A DNA stretch of 64,000 bases, from positions 53,204,501-53,268,500 of the forward strand of contig CM075672.1 in NCBI GenBank assembly GCA_037962975.1, given 5' to 3'. Source of the stretch: Clitoria ternatea (Eukaryota; Streptophyta; Magnoliopsida; Fabales; Fabaceae). A program made the translations under genes and the position numbers. Shown here one piece after another: positions 8,982 through 19,705 of the stretch. The stretch's first letter is position 1; the number at the start of each line of letters is the position of its first letter. The notes beneath the pieces were generated by a model. That model saw only the letters and a list, made by a program, of their open reading frames with translations, was not told where the DNA came from and made no database searches.

Positions 8982-11720
8982 CTACGGAAAGGGAATCTGC
9001 TCTTGTGGCCCTTTCTGTCCTACTCCTTCTCCAAAGTCTTGTGTCCCCTCTTTAGGGATTTGTTCCAGAGATTTATCTTTAGATGCCTTCGCACCTCCTT
9101 CAGACGAGACGCCCTCTGGCGTAGGAACAGCAAAATCCGATCCCATACTTTGACCCTCGGGAAGAGGGGGCAAGCCATACAAGAACTCCAGAGGATCTTC
9201 ATGACGATATTCAATCACTGCGACTAGCTTCCCTCCATGAAATTCATAAAATGGATTTATACCATAAAGGTTTAGCTTCGCAGTGGGGTTGCGGTAGAAA
9301 ATTTTACGCATATCTAGGTCGAAGGATTCTTCAGCAACTTGGTTGCATATATCGATGGCTTCTTTTGCCTCAGCTTTGGTTACAGCCAATTCTTCCCGCA
9401 ACCTCAAAAGTTCTTCCTCTGTTCCTTGGGATTCCGTGCTCCCAGCCTTTAGTCCCTCAATCTTAAGGAGGAACTTCTTCTCCTTTTGGGACCAGTCCTC
9501 TACTTGTTTAAAATAATCTTCCACAACAGCTTTGCTTTTATCTTCAAGTTCAGCTTGTTTAACCTGGCTGCTACGGAGTTCTTCTTTCAACTTATCAACC
9601 ATCTCTTCCTTCTCTGCCAGTTGGCCCTCCAAGTCTTTAACCGTGCTTTTAAGCTTGAGATTCTCCTTGCTCATGGTATCTCCGTACTCCTTAGACTTGG
9701 TCAGGCGATCCTCAGCTAATTTCAAAGCAGCCTTATCTTTCTCTGTTGAGAGATTGAGCTGTTCTACTTTATCACTCAGCGTATCTACCTTAGCAGCATC
9801 ATCAGCTAACAGGCTGAGCGAATCGAGTAGCCCTGTGAGTTCTGCTAGCTGCCATTTTCTAGCCTCACACACTTCTTTGATCTCTTTAGGTTCAAGTATG
9901 GGCCGGTGTTTATAGAGCGGCTGAGGAAGGATTGCTGGAGTTGGTTCCTGGTATGAGAGGAATGGAGTGAGGAATGACGCAGTTGGGGAAGAAATCGAAC
10001 TTGAACCAAAGACCCCGGAAAGAATACCCTTGTGGAGTCCAGAAGAAACTTTAACTGTATCCGATGTCTCTACAGCTTTACCTTTTGTTCTTTTTGGACT
10101 CGTTGAAGGTTTGTGTTTCTTTGGTGAAGGAGAAGAAGAAGTGATGATTCCTGAAGAGTCATTCTTGATTTTCCTCCTTCTCTCTTTTATTTTGAGTTGA
10201 TCCTCAGTCGCATCAACTCCAGCTGAATTTCCCTCTGTCAAGGGAATTTCCCCTTCTGCATCTGAGGTCAAAATGATGGACTCAGAATGGAATTTCGAAG
10301 AATTCCTCTTTGGTTGAATATCATTCTCACCAGCCATAGATTTCCCTCCTGCCTTTAAGGATTTCAGCTTATGCATGTCTGAAGATTTTTACTCTATTTC
10401 ACCTTCATGCATAAATAAAACGCATTAGCAACAAAGAAATAATCAATACAATTAACAAAGGAGAAAAAGGGAAATAACACGAGAATTACGTAAGTATTCA
10501 TCCCGGACTTCACTTGAACTACTCAAAAGGCGTCTACAAAGGAATGCTTTGAAGCGGGTGGTGTAGGCTTCAAGGGCAAATAACACTGTTGCCGATGTAG
10601 TAGATAGTTCGGATTGATCAGCGTAATATGCTTGGGATGTCAGAAGAAAATGTTCATGAGTCCAGCTGAGAGGAAATTTATTGAAACCCTCTGCATTCTT
10701 CCAGAAAACAGGTTTGTTTTCTTTAATCGATATTCGGGTGTAGAAAGATTTGAAGGACTGCCCATCAACTTTTACCGAATCAGTATAAGATTCGAAGTTC
10801 ACGAAGGAACACAGAGTTCAGAGTGTGACTAAACTTACACCCCATTTTTTGTTAGCCCTCCGAACTACTTGTGTATAATAGAACAACATTGCCACAGTAG
10901 GAGTGAAGTTGAAGTAATCACCCAATACTTCCAAAGCGCGGACAAGTCCCCAACCATTGGGATAAAGTTGAGAGGGTGCGCAATCTAAAAACCTTAACAC
11001 ACCCATTTGAAATTTTGTTAAGGGGAAATGAACTCCGAGATGATGAAATACGAAGTCATTCATATACACAGAATGTTCGTCTGGGAGAGCATGGTAAATC
11101 CGTTCTGTAGGTAGCGGTGCAAACACCCTAAACCACTTCTTTACCTTCTTTTCTGCATGAACTGTGAATCTCGGTTGAATTCGAGATCCGTCCTCATTCG
11201 CGTGATGAGAAATTAAATTCTTAAACTCATCAGCCACCCAACAGAAAGGCCATTTGGCCTGGAGTTCCTCCCAGTTCAGCCGGTGTACAACAACGTTGCA
11301 CAAGCCCTTCGCCGTCCTCAAAACTACTTGTTCCCCAGAAGTTCCTTCTCCAGTCATCGTCCTAATCGCGTGGGTAAAAATCTTCACTCTACGATAGAAA
11401 GTCACATCGTCAGAAGGGTAACAATCATTACTCACCTCACTATTTGAAGAGCGACTATAATCAGAGGACGACTCTGAGGAGGGAAGAATCACTCTCCACC
11501 GTGAGTAAGATTCCCTTTCTGAGTGACGTGACTCAGCCCTCGGAAGAATCACAGGGATTCTTCCCTCATGGTGGTTAGGGTTGCGAGAAGCTAATCTCTC
11601 CCTCCTAGGGCTTATTTTTAAAAAGAAAAATGGAGAAATGGAAGATGAAACTAACAGAGGAAAAAAATGGTTACCTAAGATGGCAAGGAAAGTGAAGACA
11701 GAAAGAGCTTCGCAAAACAA
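8982..11720 (-). pseudogene. Antisense ORF copy 2 (Transposase_28-like)
   Basis: Second minus-strand gene, same architecture as the one at 4,694-7,352 and, by eye, roughly 65% identical in the core. Core motifs: FCWVADEFKN, FPLTKFQMGVLRFLDCAP-SQL-PNGW, VVRRANKKWGVSLVTL, FESYTDSVKVDGQSFK. Exon 1 runs to 10,490, an 87-nt intron follows, and exon 2 (10,402 to 8,982) encodes KLKSLKAGGKSM, basic patches (SPKKHKPSTS), a long coiled coil (about residues 180-330 of the 464-residue ORF) and GINPFYEFHGGKL. Only two stops: TGA at 10,820-10,818 where copy 1 reads CGA, and a TAA just inside exon 2. No frameshift; all parts share one frame. The start is uncertain: the copy-1 MSGRG start is not preserved and 11,720 is only the first ATG. 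Confidence 0.75.
10403..10489 (-). other. Predicted intron in antisense ORF copy 2
   Basis: Minus strand donor CTTAC/GTAATTC and acceptor GCATGAAG/GTGAAATAG; 87 nt, the same length as in copy 1. Exon 1 ends on the first base of a codon and exon 2 supplies the next two, restoring the frame of the 10,376-8,982 ORF exactly. Confidence 0.7.
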
Positions 11721-11803
11721 ACAGTAGGCGTCTCTATGAAATTTTTGCAGAGTGTTGCTAAGGAATCAAAAGCAAGTGATTCCCAGAATTCACTAAGTGT
11801 TTC

Positions 11804-11810
11804 TTTTATA
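11804..11810 (-). promoter_or_regulatory. TATA box for antisense ORF copy 2
   Basis: Minus-strand TATAAAA in the same conserved context as 7,520-7,526. Downstream, aaatttttgcagagt (plus strand, near 11,740) is also shared with copy 1 (near 7,458), marking a common 5' untranslated region. Confidence 0.55.
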
Positions 11811-12354
11811 AGAAACGAAGAGGTTCAGTTACCAACTCTTGGGGTTGCGTCGTTCATGACTAAACACGTCGATTTACAATTCAAACGACATAATCATTTC
11901 AAACTCATGGGCACCAAAACAACATCCATTCACCAAGGGGCCTCTCCATTGGGCCCAGAAGTTTTAAAAATTGTAAGCCCATTAAGCCCCAGGCGACGGT
12001 TATTGAGATACACGAATCCAATGCAATAATTACTCGCACATGAGTTTAAAGGCATTTAATGCCCAATCATGCGACGCAATTTATGCCTTACAGCCGTTAC
12101 TCGAATTTCAAGAGTCTCAAGTTTCAAAAAACTTTTGGGATTCTCATACAACGAATCTTTGTCTGGATTCGTTGTAATGACATTATGACAATAGAGCCTT
12201 CATCCGAAGAATGGTTCCTCATGACATAATAATGCTGAACAATACACATGTAGGTAAACATTTCCCATATAAGTATACCGATATCCAGACCTCTCGCAGG
12301 TTGTATAGCTTATGTGAACAACTACACAGTCCCTCACACAAGCTAGGGGACATA

Positions 12355-13110
12355 TGATCCGGTCTCGTTACCGGTATCCATTCTACAAGACATATTTCAA
12401 TGTCTTTGACAGTTCTCCAACGTGTTACCGGTGTCATTGGTATATATCCAGACTCTAAATCCATATCAGGCGTTCTCCCTATATCGGTTATCCAGGATAA
12501 CTCCATGCACATCGGATAATACGCATATCACCATATAGAAGAAAAAGGGCATTGCTACAGGGACAAGGATAAAGATTCCATTTTCCACACTACGAGTCAT
12601 AACCTGCTCCCTGAAATAATCAACTTGTTCCCTAAGACTAGCCATACTATCTCTACGCTCAATATAAAATAGCCACTTGACTCAATCATACTAGTAAGTG
12701 CATATAAAATAATAATTTATAATATTAATGGAGGTTAGTAGTTCCCCATTAACAAGTCCTCGTATATCAAGCCAATCAGGTATAAGAACTCTCTTCATTT
12801 ATGGAGGGAGGGTCTTCTTTTTTGACTTATAATTACTATATGGAAAATATTCCTTACGGTGAATACTATTATTGACTTGAGCGTCGAAGAATCTTCGCAG
12901 GTGACACCACCTTTCGCCCACATCAATGCGTGAGGACGGTGTGAAGGACATCCAGGACTCCAAGACCGCTCTCATCTTATTGGAACTCCAGATATACAGA
13001 CCGGATACTAGCAAAATCGGTCTTCAATCCTATTTGATTTTTGACTTTTGTGACTGGTCCCACACCGGATCTATTGACCCCGGTTCAGGACAGATCAGGT
13101 TCTTATAGGT
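12355..13110 (+). repeat. Probable Tat 3' LTR
   Basis: Starts TGATCCGGTC just after the purine run aagctaggggaca. At 12,872-12,903 the sequence TTGACTTGAGCGTCG...CTTCGCAGGT resembles an R/U5 signature I know from Tat-lineage LTRs (from memory, not searched). The right end is not defined; about 13,107 is a guess. No coding content. Confidence 0.45.
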
Positions 13111-14260
13111 CCAGGGTATTGAATTAAAGCTTCACAACTTTATTCCCTCTTTAAATAATAGTTTTTAAATTCACAAAAAATTTACCCCTATTTTCAGGGC
13201 ATTTCACCAACAATTCGAAGAAATTACCACATGAATTTTTATGAGTTTTAAATGAATTTAATAAAGAAAATGGGTTATAAGTTAAAAGAAATAACTAGAA
13301 AATAAAAATTAGTTATAATAGTAAAATTAAAATAAATGATTTATTTTAAGCGTTACAAGTGTTTTTACTAAGGTATATATATATATATATATGTATAATC
13401 TAGATATTTTAGACATATAAAAATAAATTCGGTACATTTAGTAACTAATAATAAATTAACTTAGAAATTAGGCTTATGTTAGAAATAAGGATTTTTATGA
13501 GTAACAAAGAGTATATATACAGTTAGTGGTATATGAACATAGACTTGGGTATAATTAGGAAATAGAGAACTAGTAAACTGTTAGGCCTAGTTATACATAA
13601 TGATGGTTATAATTAGGTTTAAAAGGCTAGTGATGATAAATCACGATTATAAAGTTAATTTAATGAAAATGGTCATAAGTTATAAACTTAATTAATTAAA
13701 AACAAAATTTCACTCATTGGACTCTAAATAGGAATTTTGAACTAGTTTTAGGAAACAGGTATAAAAGTATAAGTTTACTATTTATACATAAATCTAGTTA
13801 TTTTTGCTAAAAATGAGTTTTAATAAATAAATTTCAGTTTTAGAAAGAGAAAGTAGATACATATATATAGATATATGTATACGATTTTTATATATATAAA
13901 TAGATTTGTTAGTGATAAGTATTTAAGGAACAATTATCTTCTAGTCCTTAAAAATAATTGGTAATTAAGTTATACTTTCTAAGGAAAATAATATACTTAT
14001 ATATTTATATATATACGGTTATATATATATATAATTACCTAGTATGAATTATTTAATGAACTAGTATTTTCTAGTAGTTAGGAATAATTACTAAGTTATA
14101 AACTAGGAAGGAATATATCTATATATATATATATATTAATGAGTAATAATGTAGACTTATTATAAGAATACTTTATGGAAATATCCCATCAAAATAAATA
14201 TGATACAACTATGTTACTTATACTAACTAGGTAAATTGGCATGTGTACTTGACAAGTATG
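13111..14260. other. A/T-rich flank with old LTR tail
   Basis: No ORF. 13,160-13,206 (aatttacccctattttc, then gggcatttca) resembles the 3' end of the solo LTR at 44,060-44,097 (aatttaccctcattttc, then gggcgtctca), so this may be the tail of an older Tekay-type LTR. The rest is A/T-rich with TA microsatellites at about 13,376-13,395, 14,005-14,033 and 14,115-14,136. The last five bases, GTATG, are the TSD of the next element. Confidence 0.5.
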
Positions 14261-14587
14261 TGATAGGTGTTTAGTTTGCATTAGTTTTAGGGTCCATTTA
14301 GTTTTAATTTTAGTTTATTTTCATCTTATTTTCCCCTAATTGCCATGGTATTTCTTTTATTTCCACACATGCTACTTGGGTAGTTGTCTTTTGTAGAAAC
14401 CTTCATGAGATAAATCTATTAGCAAAAGGATTTGGAAGATTTCGAATGGGATAATGCAAATGGGAAGAGTTTGAGTTTGTAGAAGACCCAAGATCGAAGC
14501 CAACCTAACAATGGAAGAAGAACGTACCAAAGAAATTACTGCGGAACCCAAAAACACCCTCAAAATGCATATTTGCCAAGGTTTAGA

Positions 14588-14812
14588 GAAATCCATTGCC
14601 AGTGGGAGAAAAAACACTGGTCATGGATTACACTGGATGAATAGGAATTTTGAGTCAGAAAAATCCACTGGCCGTGGAACCCTCGTCCAAAAAACCCACT
14701 GGCCGTGGATTTTCCAACTGCCAGTGGTTTCTGCCCAGTTTTCTTAATGCAATGCGTTTGGGTGTCACAAAGCGATCCACTGCCAGTGGATTTTCACACT
14801 GCCAGTGGATTT
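14588..14812 (+). repeat. CCACTG-CAGTGG dyad cluster in Athila A U3
   Basis: Seven occurrences of a near-palindrome: full forms ccactgccagtgg at about 14,780 and ccactggccgtgg at about 14,668 and 14,697, plus variants near 14,592, 14,614, 14,719 and 14,803. Repeated in the right LTR at about 44,222-44,460. Ends about 70 bp before the TATA box. Confidence 0.85.
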
Positions 14813-14880
14813 CACACGTTGCAGCAGTTACTTTTAGATTTTGCCAAGTTTTAAATGAAAAAAGGAGGCACAAGAGGGGG

Positions 14881-14890
14881 TATAAAAAAA
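14881..14890 (+). promoter_or_regulatory. Athila A LTR TATA box
   Basis: TATAAAAAAA after a G-run. In the right LTR the same spot reads TACGACAGAA (44,531-44,540), so that copy has lost its TATA box. Confidence 0.6.
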
Positions 14891-15617
14891 GATAGTTTTT
14901 GGGTGAAAAACTAAGGGTTTCTTCTTGAAGATCTTGAGAAAAAACACAAGAAGGAAAATCAAGGGTTCAAGCTTGGAGAAAGAGATTGGAAGATTTGTGA
15001 GAACATTTCTTCTACTTTTAGTCCTCTATTTTTATAACTCTTATTTTCTGAATGATGAGATCAATTCTTGTAACTTGTAGATTTGTAACCTTTTCCATGA
15101 GGAGCTAATTTCTCATTCTTGGGATTTGGGGGAAAATATGTGTGTGTATCAAATTAGGTTACTCTGATTTTCTTTGTTATTGGATTTCTGTTTTCTATTC
15201 ATTTTCATGAGATAATAATACTTCTAATGGCTTAGAAATAAGGTTAGATGGATTTAAACAATATGGATGATCGAGAGATTGGCATATCGTTAGAACGCAT
15301 GAAATTGAACTTAGGGATTTGGGTTACGAAAGTAAGCAAAGCTCTTTGAGGAATAATGGGATTTTCATAGAGCGTAAAGGGCCTAATTAACAAATTGAAC
15401 GCAGTTCTTTGGTAATTAGGTACGTCAGTGGGGTTTCAAGAGAAATACACTAATTAGCTAAGGGAAATCTGCCTTAGGAACAGAAATTGAATAATGGAGA
15501 AAGGAGTAGTTTTAAATTTGGTACATTTCATATGAACCTACCGATTCCCAAGAGGCTTTTTCATCTTCATTCTAAAAGAGGGATTTCAATTTGAGTTTTC
15601 TGTCAATAGCCAATGGG

Positions 15618-16286
15618 TATGCTTGGAACCAAATGCACCCCAACGTATGCTTTCTTTATGATTCATGAACCCCATTTGTCCTACTTCCCGTAGATCTTAT
15701 TTCTTTTGGTACTTTGAACATTGATCTTGTCTTTTAGTTGTATTCTTTGTTGTTTATGCATAAATGGGAACTATTGGATAATAAGGTTTTTGCTATGCCA
15801 TGTTCAAAATATGAGTGCATAACAAGTGTTTGACAAAATACATATATGTCTTGAAATTTTTGAATTGCTCTTTGCCCTCACTCTTAATTCTTCACTCCTA
15901 TTTATTTTTTTTCTTGATTTGTGCTTCATGGTGTTGTATATCTTTTGATAATTATACATTGTTGGATACTTATTGAGGCTATTGCAATTGTTTAGACATC
16001 GTAGGGGATGTTGAAGATTCTAGTTTGGGGTTGGTAATATATGGATTGATTTGATGGATTTGGAGTCACTTTGTAAGGCTTGTTCATGAATTTTTTGTTG
16101 AAAAATTTTATTCACAACAAGTGTTTGTAAAGGTGCATGATTAGACACTCTCCATGTTCATTTGGCATGACTCTTTAGTTGATAGTGCACCATATTTTCT
16201 TGGTTGTGGACTTCTATTTGGCTTGATTGACATTACCCCTTGTGTGCCTAATTTCTTCACCAACTTGTATTTTTAAGCAAGTCATA
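15618..16286 (+). other. Athila A internal spacer
   Basis: Non-coding, T-rich. Lies where PBS, gag and pol should be; the deletion junction is at its left edge. It is probably the original pol-to-env spacer. Confidence 0.5.
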
Positions 16287-16404
16287 ATGTCTTCCGGAAG
16301 AACAAAGACAGTGGGCAAATAGCGAAAAACAAAAGGTAAGTCATCTAACTATGCTAATATTGATAACATTGAGTGTACCTCGGATGAGTAGAGAATGCGG
16401 CTTG
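16287..16404 (+). pseudogene. Env-position ORF of Athila A, N-terminal piece
   Basis: ATG at 16,287 opens a basic N-terminus (SSGRTKTVGK, then KTKGKSS) with TAG stops near 16,320 and 16,389. The frame is cut at 16,404 by the nested Tekay-type element; the last five bases GCTTG are its TSD. It continues at 37,609. Confidence 0.55.
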
Positions 16405-16623
16405 TGTAACACCCTAATTTTAATAAATAAATAAAACCAAACAGGGAAATTTTTTCCAAATTTTAGAGTTAGCAAAACATACATATTCCGCCCAAAAATA
16501 ATTAAACCGGGCACAACAAGGAGACGAAGGGGAAATGGAAGGCAAGGAAGGATAAAGGCCAACAAAAGCCACCCAGCAGAACCCAACAATGCTTAAGCGA
16601 GCCAAAGAGAAATAGCGTGCACT

Positions 16624-16718
16624 CGCTCGGGCGAGCGCTCATTCGCCTAAGCTAAACCACCAAAATCCTTCCATCAAAGCACGCTTGCTGGAGCGAATCC
16701 TGCATTCGCTGAAGCGAG
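16624..16718 (-). repeat. CGCT-NN-AGCG dyad cluster
   Basis: The perfect dyad cgctcgggcgagcg at 16,624-16,637 is followed by attcgcctaagc, gctggagcgaatcc and attcgctgaagcgag. Same block at about 23,790-23,890 in the other LTR. Lies near the 3' end of the LTR in element orientation. Confidence 0.8.
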
Positions 16719-18401
16719 AAGCTATACTCGGCTATTCAGACACTCGGGATCCAGAGTTATCATACGACTCATTCACTAGGAAAATGATAGCTAGTCCACT
16801 CGGCATATGACATCTTGTTCGATCGGGGAAAATCATTAAGTCAATCCCCACTCGGACTTAGTCTAATCTTAACCACCCGGAGTACAGATCCTCGCTCACT
16901 CGGATTTTACATCATTCACTCGGATTATAAATATCATACACTTAGAATCTATTCCACTCTAAACCACTACACTAACTCCTCTCTCAGAAGAGGATCACTC
17001 AAGGTTTCCACTCAGGAATACAAACTCTTCCTCACTCGGGGTTCACTTATATCTTTCACTCAGAATCACTCAAGCGTATTCACTCGGAAAAGCCACCCAG
17101 TAATCCTCACTCGAAACCGGATCTAAATCTCCTATATTCCTCTCAGGGTTCATTAACTTAGAGTTATTCACTCAACATCAGTTATATCCCAGTCGGCAAG
17201 GAGCATCAAATCAACATAAAGCACTTATGCAAAAATATACCTTCCTAGAGATATAAACCTGCCCACAATCCAATCTACCGACCCATATAAATGTACCCAT
17301 CTATTCGGAATACTCATTATCTTAACGTTATACATTTACCAATATTTACAGATCCATACAAGTGACACCATGCCTATACTTATCAAATCAATATTTATAA
17401 ATGAATATATTTAATCGTCATTTTACATGAGAGCCGGCCAAGGCCACACTGACTGAACATACTAAACGCAATACAAGCACTCAACAGTCGGAGTGCACTA
17501 CACTCGGACTTGAGGCCCTATCATCACTTCCGAGTCCGACCTGCATACACTGAAAATGGTGTAGGGGTGAGCATCTTAAATATTAAATGATAGATACTGA
17601 CTCAGATTGTCCCATAGTTATGCAACAATATATATATATATATATACATAATTATACATGGCAATAATTAAAGTCAGAACAATACTAATCAACCAGGACA
17701 CACATAAGACCTTTACTGATCGGAATCCACCAGTTATCACTCGGCCATATACACATATCATTTCAATAACATTAACATAACAACAACTAATAACATTATA
17801 ATGCCAACGAATCAGAACGCACATATTCAACAATTCCCGATCAGAATCCAATAGTTCTCACTCGGCTATACACACATAACATTTCAATAACATTGATATA
17901 TATTCAAAGAACAGATTTCAGTCAGCATCCACAGCATATGCACACAGAATAATTCACTCGGTTATATACATTCATCATCTCATTAACATCATCACATGCA
18001 AAATCAAATTCCAATCAACATCAGCAGTACATATGCACAGATTATTTCACTCAGTTCCGTATTTGTGTGTAATCAGTTTTTGACGTTGCAACGTAGGCTC
18101 CCAGCCTTTTTTCATAGCTCTCAGCTATCAATTCAGCTCCAAGCTGCTTGGCCGTTTTACAGGTACCCAACCGTTTGCCCACAAGGTGACACCAACGCTC
18201 TCAGCGTCAACGGAGGTGTTCACGGGCAGCCCGAGTCCCACTCAAAGGCTTTCTTGAGTCCCACTCAAAAGGATTTCATAGCGTCCAACGCTTTTAAATA
18301 ACCGATGGTAGTGTCCCACACTACGTGCTCCAAGCACAAACGCATCCCATGCGCCACACGCAGATTCATCACACAACACAGAGTTCATATGAACAGCAAT
18401 A

Positions 18402-18695
18402 CATGCATCCCATGCAGTCGGCATCATACATCATTAGAACTCAAACAGCACATGCATCTCATGCAATCGGTATCATAACTCAACAGATTAATACAGTAAC
18501 CCATGCATCCCATGCAATCGGTACCAGGCATTAACAGAACTCAACAACACATGCATCTCATGCGATTGGTATAGCACATTACCAGAACTCAAACAACATA
18601 TGCATCTCATGCAATCAGTATAACGTATTACTAGAACTCAACAACACATGCATCTCATACAATCAGTCTCACATAACGTCAAATTCATCAAGTCA
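18402..18695 (-). repeat. 49-bp tandem repeats in LTR (six units)
   Basis: catgcat[c/t]...atgcaatcggta begins at 18,402, 18,451, 18,502, 18,550, 18,599 and 18,647 (period 48-51 bp). The other LTR has seven units. Confidence 0.9.
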
Positions 18696-19686
18696 ACACC
18701 TTCTCTTATGCAGTCAGCATTTCAACTCAGAATAACATGCATGGCATATAAGTCACACGTCAATCATCATCAGCACCTTAGCATATTCTTTTCATGCAAC
18801 CATTCAACACTTCTCAGAACTACTAACATACAATCTATGGACGGAACTAAACATGTAACTTTTGATTCATAAGCATCATGCACCCGGTATCATAGACTCC
18901 ATATGCAAACAAATCATAGAATCAAATACAGAATCGGTAAGCTATTAGCACTCGGAACCCGTTCATAATCCATGCGTTTAAGATATAAGGTACTCCCCCT
19001 ACCTGGAATGAAGCTTCCAGTCGGTCAACACGATACTCTGTTCTAGAGGAACATTGAGTCACTCTTAGTACATCTGCATGCAAGGACAGGGGAAGCCATT
19101 CGAGCCTCTGAGACACCCAGCTCTCGGTTCGCCCTCTGGAGCAGCTCCATCACAACGTTGGTGAACACTCCAACCACCCCGAAGCACTTCGTAGTGTAGA
19201 TCTCCACTGAGACCCAGGCAGCTTCGAGCAAAATAGAGGGAGAAAGAGGGAAGTCGACGAAGGGAATGAAGAACAGGGAAGGAACAGCGTGTCGTTCTTG
19301 TGTCGTCGAAGGAGAAACTCTCAATTCGACTTCCTCACCCTCATGCTTGACAAAGGAAGGAGAAGAAGAGCAAAGAAGAAAGAGAAGGAGGAAGAAAAGA
19401 AGAGAGAACGGAAGGGAGAGAAGTCTGAAGGGAAAAGAATGAATAATAAAGTGGCCTAGTAGCACATATATGCATGTACGGAGAAGGAAAGAGTGGGGTG
19501 GGAAATCGTGCACAGCAGCAGCTCCCACACGCGTCACACGTACATAGTTACAACTAATCAGCCTTTATTTCCTTAAGTTAAATTAATTAAGTTAATTATA
19601 ATTAATAAATAATTTCCCCACTTTGCAATTATTATTTTAGTGATTTATTTTTATTCGGCAATTAATTATTAAATCGGGATGTTACA

Positions 19687-19705
19687 GTTCTCCCCCTCAC
19701 AAAAG
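19687..19705 (-). promoter_or_regulatory. Polypurine tract of coding-free Tekay-type element
   Basis: Minus strand CTTTTGTGAGGGGGAGAAC directly before the LTR start TGTAACATCCCG. Upstream GAGGACGAAATTC matches the autonomous element's GGGGACGAAATTC (32,422-32,434). Confidence 0.85.

Larger units (their letters stand above)
1..13110 (+). mobile_element. Tat-lineage Ty3/gypsy element, 3' part
   Basis: Plus-strand LTR retrotransposon whose 5' LTR and most of gag lie left of the window. Order seen: protease, RT, RNase H, a second RNase H of archaeal type, integrase remnant, tandem-repeat 3' region, antisense ORFs, probable 3' LTR. The second RNase H and an antisense ORF between pol and the 3' LTR are known marks of the Tat/Ogre lineage. 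The right boundary (about 13,110) is approximate and no TSD could be tested. Two diverged antisense ORF blocks mean that 8.3-13.1 kb could belong to a second related element rather than the same one. Confidence 0.75.
14261..15617 (+). repeat. Athila A left LTR (3'-truncated)
   Basis: Aligns to 40,028-40,240 plus 44,103-45,261. Homology ends at tcaatagc (15,617); the right LTR continues 150 bp more to its CA end. Contains a TATA box at 14,881 and a dyad cluster at 14,588-14,812. Confidence 0.9.
16405..19686 (-). repeat. Left LTR of coding-free Tekay-type element
   Basis: 3,282 bp, the 3' LTR in element orientation. Starts TGTAACACCCTAATTTT and ends ATCGGGATGTTACA. Contains six 49-bp tandem units (18,402-18,695), a CGCT-AGCG dyad cluster (16,624-16,718), many CACTCGG heptamers and a TA microsatellite at about 17,626-17,646. 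ORFs in it on either strand are not conserved in the other LTR and are not counted as genes. Confidence 0.92.

Noticed and set aside
16341..16605. Minus-strand ORFs starting MLGSAGWLLLAF, also at 23,387-23,758
   Set aside because: Repeated only because they lie in the LTR ends; the two copies read through to unrelated sequence on either side. No family resemblance.
19043..19537. Minus-strand ORF of 164 codons in the left LTR of the coding-free Tekay element
   Set aside because: The matching stretch in the right LTR (36,958-37,460) is split into different frames; it lies in promoter-proximal LTR sequence with a purine/pyrimidine-rich patch.
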